DNA of 44,118 nt from Oscillospiraceae bacterium (GTDB lineage Bacteria > Bacillota > Clostridia > Oscillospirales > Ruminococcaceae), in NCBI GenBank assembly GCA_014799365.1, contig JAAVIF010000005.1, positions 31,047 through 75,164 of the forward strand, written 5' to 3'. A model generated the notes under the pieces. The model did not search any database, was not told the DNA's origin, and saw nothing but the letters and a program-made list of their open reading frames with translations. The position numbers were made by a program, and so were the translations under genes. Each line of letters starts with the position of its first letter. The stretch's first letter is position 1. Shown here in pieces: positions 42,398-44,118 of the stretch.

Positions 42398-42469
42398 TTG
42401 CATGCAATGTACTTTTTTATTTTTTCTTTTATCTGACCGTATTGTAACATGTTTTTAACTAAATGTCAA
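42398..42469 (-). promoter_or_regulatory. Promoter and palindrome of the XRE/membrane operon
   Basis: On the minus strand TTGACA (42469-42464) and TACAAT (42446-42441) are 17 bp apart. Downstream, TTGCATGCAA (42398-42407) is a perfect 10-bp palindrome in the leader, a fair operator candidate for the XRE protein. The remaining part of the gap to 42609 shows no gene. Confidence 0.7.
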
Positions 42470-42570
42470 GTATATTTTACAAAAAATAAAATAAATTTTG
42501 CTTTTTGCTTTTATGTGAAGCATGGCCCTGCGCGTCGGCCGTTGTGTGCAATAAGCAAATATTACAAATT

Positions 42571-42638
42571 TTCGACTTGGGTCGAATTGTTTTTTATCTG
42601 AAATTTATCTTGAAAAAATCCAACTCGCCGTGTATTAT
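42571..42638 (+). promoter_or_regulatory. Promoter of the MMPL transporter with upstream palindrome
   Basis: TTGAAA (42610-42615) and TATTAT (42633-42638) are 17 bp apart. TTCGAC (42571-42576) and GTCGAA (42581-42586) form an inverted repeat upstream, a possible regulator site. Confidence 0.65.
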
Positions 42639-42680
42639 ATTCTATATCAAAATACTATAAAAAAGAAAGGGGGCTTTCTT

Positions 42681-44118
42681 TTGTCTAAGAAAGTTGTTTC
42701 CGTTGACAGCGGAGAAACCGAAACACCGATGTATAAAATCGCCGCGTTTATTGTAGACAAAAGGAATCTGTTTTTCCTGCTGTTTATTTTCGCGCTGATT
42801 TTCAGCGTGTTTTCAAAAAACTGGGTAAGCGTCGAAAACGATATAACCCAGTATCTGCCCGAAACCACCGAAACAAGACAAGGTCTTACGCTTATGGACG
42901 AGGAGTTCATTACATACGGTTCGGCCTCGGTCATGGTGTCAAATATCACCTACGAAACGGCGGAGGAGCTGAAAAAGCGTTTAGAGAGCATTAACGGAGT
43001 AAGCGGCATTGAGCTGGACGACTCCGAGGAGCATTTTAAAAACGCATCGGCAATGTTTTCCGTAACCTTCGAGGGCGAGGCCGACGATGAGATCAGCAGG
43101 TCCGCTATGGAAAAAATCAAGTCCGAGCTGTCGGGCTATGACGTTTATATTTCAAGCGAGGTGGGAAATGACGCGTCCGCGCAGCTTGCGGAGGAAATGG
43201 GAGTCGTAACTCTGATCGCGGCGGGCATCATTCTTGTGGTGCTGTTCTTTACCTCAAAATCCTACGCCGAAATTCCCGTGCTGATAATGACCTTCGGCGC
43301 GGCGGCGGTACTTAACATGGGTACCAATTTTATGGTAGGCACCATTTCCTTTATTTCCGATTCGGTTACAATCGTTCTTCAATTGGCACTTGCCATAGAC
43401 TACGCGATCATTTTAATTCACCGCTATACCGAAGAGCATGAGCATTTGGATGCGAGAGAGGCTTGTATACTGGCACTGAGCAAAGCTATTCCCGAGATCT
43501 CCTCCAGCTCGCTTACCACGATTTCGGGCCTTATCGCGCTTGCCTTCATGCAGTTCAAAATAGGCGCGGACCTGGCGATAGTGCTTATCAAAGCTATTAT
43601 GCTCAGTCTGCTGTCGGTATTTACTCTTATGCCGGGGCTTATCATGGTGTTTAACAAGCTTATCGACAAAAGCGTACATAAAAACTTTGTTCCGACAATT
43701 TCCGCCGTGGGCAAATTCGCCTTTGCAACAAAATATGTTATCCCGCCCGTGTTTGTGGCAGTGGTGGTCTTTGCGGCAATATTCGCCAATCAGTGTCCCT
43801 ACTGCTACGGCACCACCGATCTCGAAACTCCGCGTCAAAGCGAATCTCAGATCGCAGTGCATAAAATAAAGGATAACTTCGGGTCAACCAACCTCTTGCC
43901 GCTTTGGTCGTTCCCTCGGGAAGCTACGAAAACGAAGGAAGGCTCATACGGCGTCTGGAAAGCTACTCCGAGGTGGAATCCTGTATGGGTCTGTCAAACA
44001 TTGAGGCAATGGACGGCTATGTGCTGACGGATAAGCTGACGCCCAGACAATTTTCCGAGCTTGTGGACCTTGATTATGAGGCGGCGCAGGTGCTTTACGC
44101 GGCGTATGCCATTAACGA
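42681..44118 (+). CDS. MMPL/RND-family transporter, partial at the edge and apparently frameshifted
   Basis: This is a proton-driven RND superfamily exporter of the MMPL type. A first membrane segment at about 31-47 is followed by an extracytoplasmic loop, then a set of membrane helices from about 175 with ALAIDYAIILIHRYTEEHEH, the charged helix of this family. TTG 42681 is the start: AAAGGGGG precedes it and the promoter lies at 42610-42638, so upstream ATG codons are outside the message. At about 43895-43900 the frame breaks. Reading on gives an unrelated tail stopping at 44027. Shifting at TTGCC gives ALVVPSGSYENEGRLIRRLE and an open frame to the window end. One missing base would explain this. 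Confidence 0.85.

Noticed and set aside
42630-42680. ATG start for the MMPL gene at 42630
   Set aside because: The promoter -10 is at 42633-42638, so this ATG lies upstream of the transcript. The TTG at 42681 has AAAGGGGG before it.

Overview
The window looks like chromosomal DNA of an anaerobic Firmicute of class Clostridia, most like a Ruminococcus-type member of the Oscillospiraceae. The reasons are the low-to-middle GC content, strong GGAGG/AAAGGA ribosome binding sites, TTGACA-17-TATAAT promoters, a DUF4830 protein, a MoxR-DUF58-transglutaminase set, and the rplS-lepB-rbgA-rnhB-yraN and tig-clpP-clpX orders. The species cannot be fixed from the sequence alone. No phage, IS element, CRISPR array, rRNA or intact tRNA was seen.

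Layout. Positions 1-266 hold two divergent promoters and a small RNA. A leftward XRE-type regulator follows (267-668). Positions 838-10224 are a rightward arginine cluster: argG, argH, a PfkB-type sugar kinase, argC, argJ, argB, argD, argF. It covers glutamate to arginine through the acetyl-recycling (ArgJ) route, interrupted by one tiny leftward gene (3748-3903). Positions 10541-17886 carry moxR, a DUF58 gene, a large membrane transglutaminase, recQ and an ArsC/Spx-like gene. glgA (glycogen synthase) follows, then a divergent SLOG/XRE pair with a palindromic operator in the promoter, then a leftward MsmX/UgpC-type sugar ABC ATPase. Next come a DUF4830 gene, a secreted transglutaminase, a cyclophilin and a GNAT acetyltransferase.

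From 25599 to 42363 nearly everything runs leftward: pnp and rpsO; clpX, clpP and tig; a metallophosphoesterase and thrC; then yraN, rnhB, rbgA, two lepB genes and rplS, with a site-2-type M50 protease, two paralogous membrane proteins and an XRE regulator upstream. At the right edge a rightward MMPL/RND transporter gene begins and appears frameshifted at about 43898.

The most unusual item lies where the two gene blocks converge (25141-25598): a compact module that looks like a type I toxin-antitoxin system. A 33-codon hydrophobic peptide has its own promoter, its ribosome binding site in a stem, and an 11-codon leader frame whose stop overlaps the toxin start. A convergent small RNA overlaps its 3' end. 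Close relatives of the small RNA and of the toxin-type leader occur at the left edge (1-235), and all four transcripts begin with the same TGAGGAAACC element.

A second unusual region is the 949-bp gene-free stretch upstream of thrC (34701-35649). It holds direct repeats, a four-fold periodic mini-palindrome, a 35-bp-arm inverted repeat, and a 78-nt segment that folds into a four-way junction with no unpaired base outside its three small loops. Several other intergenic gaps contain palindromic repeats of at least two recognisable families.
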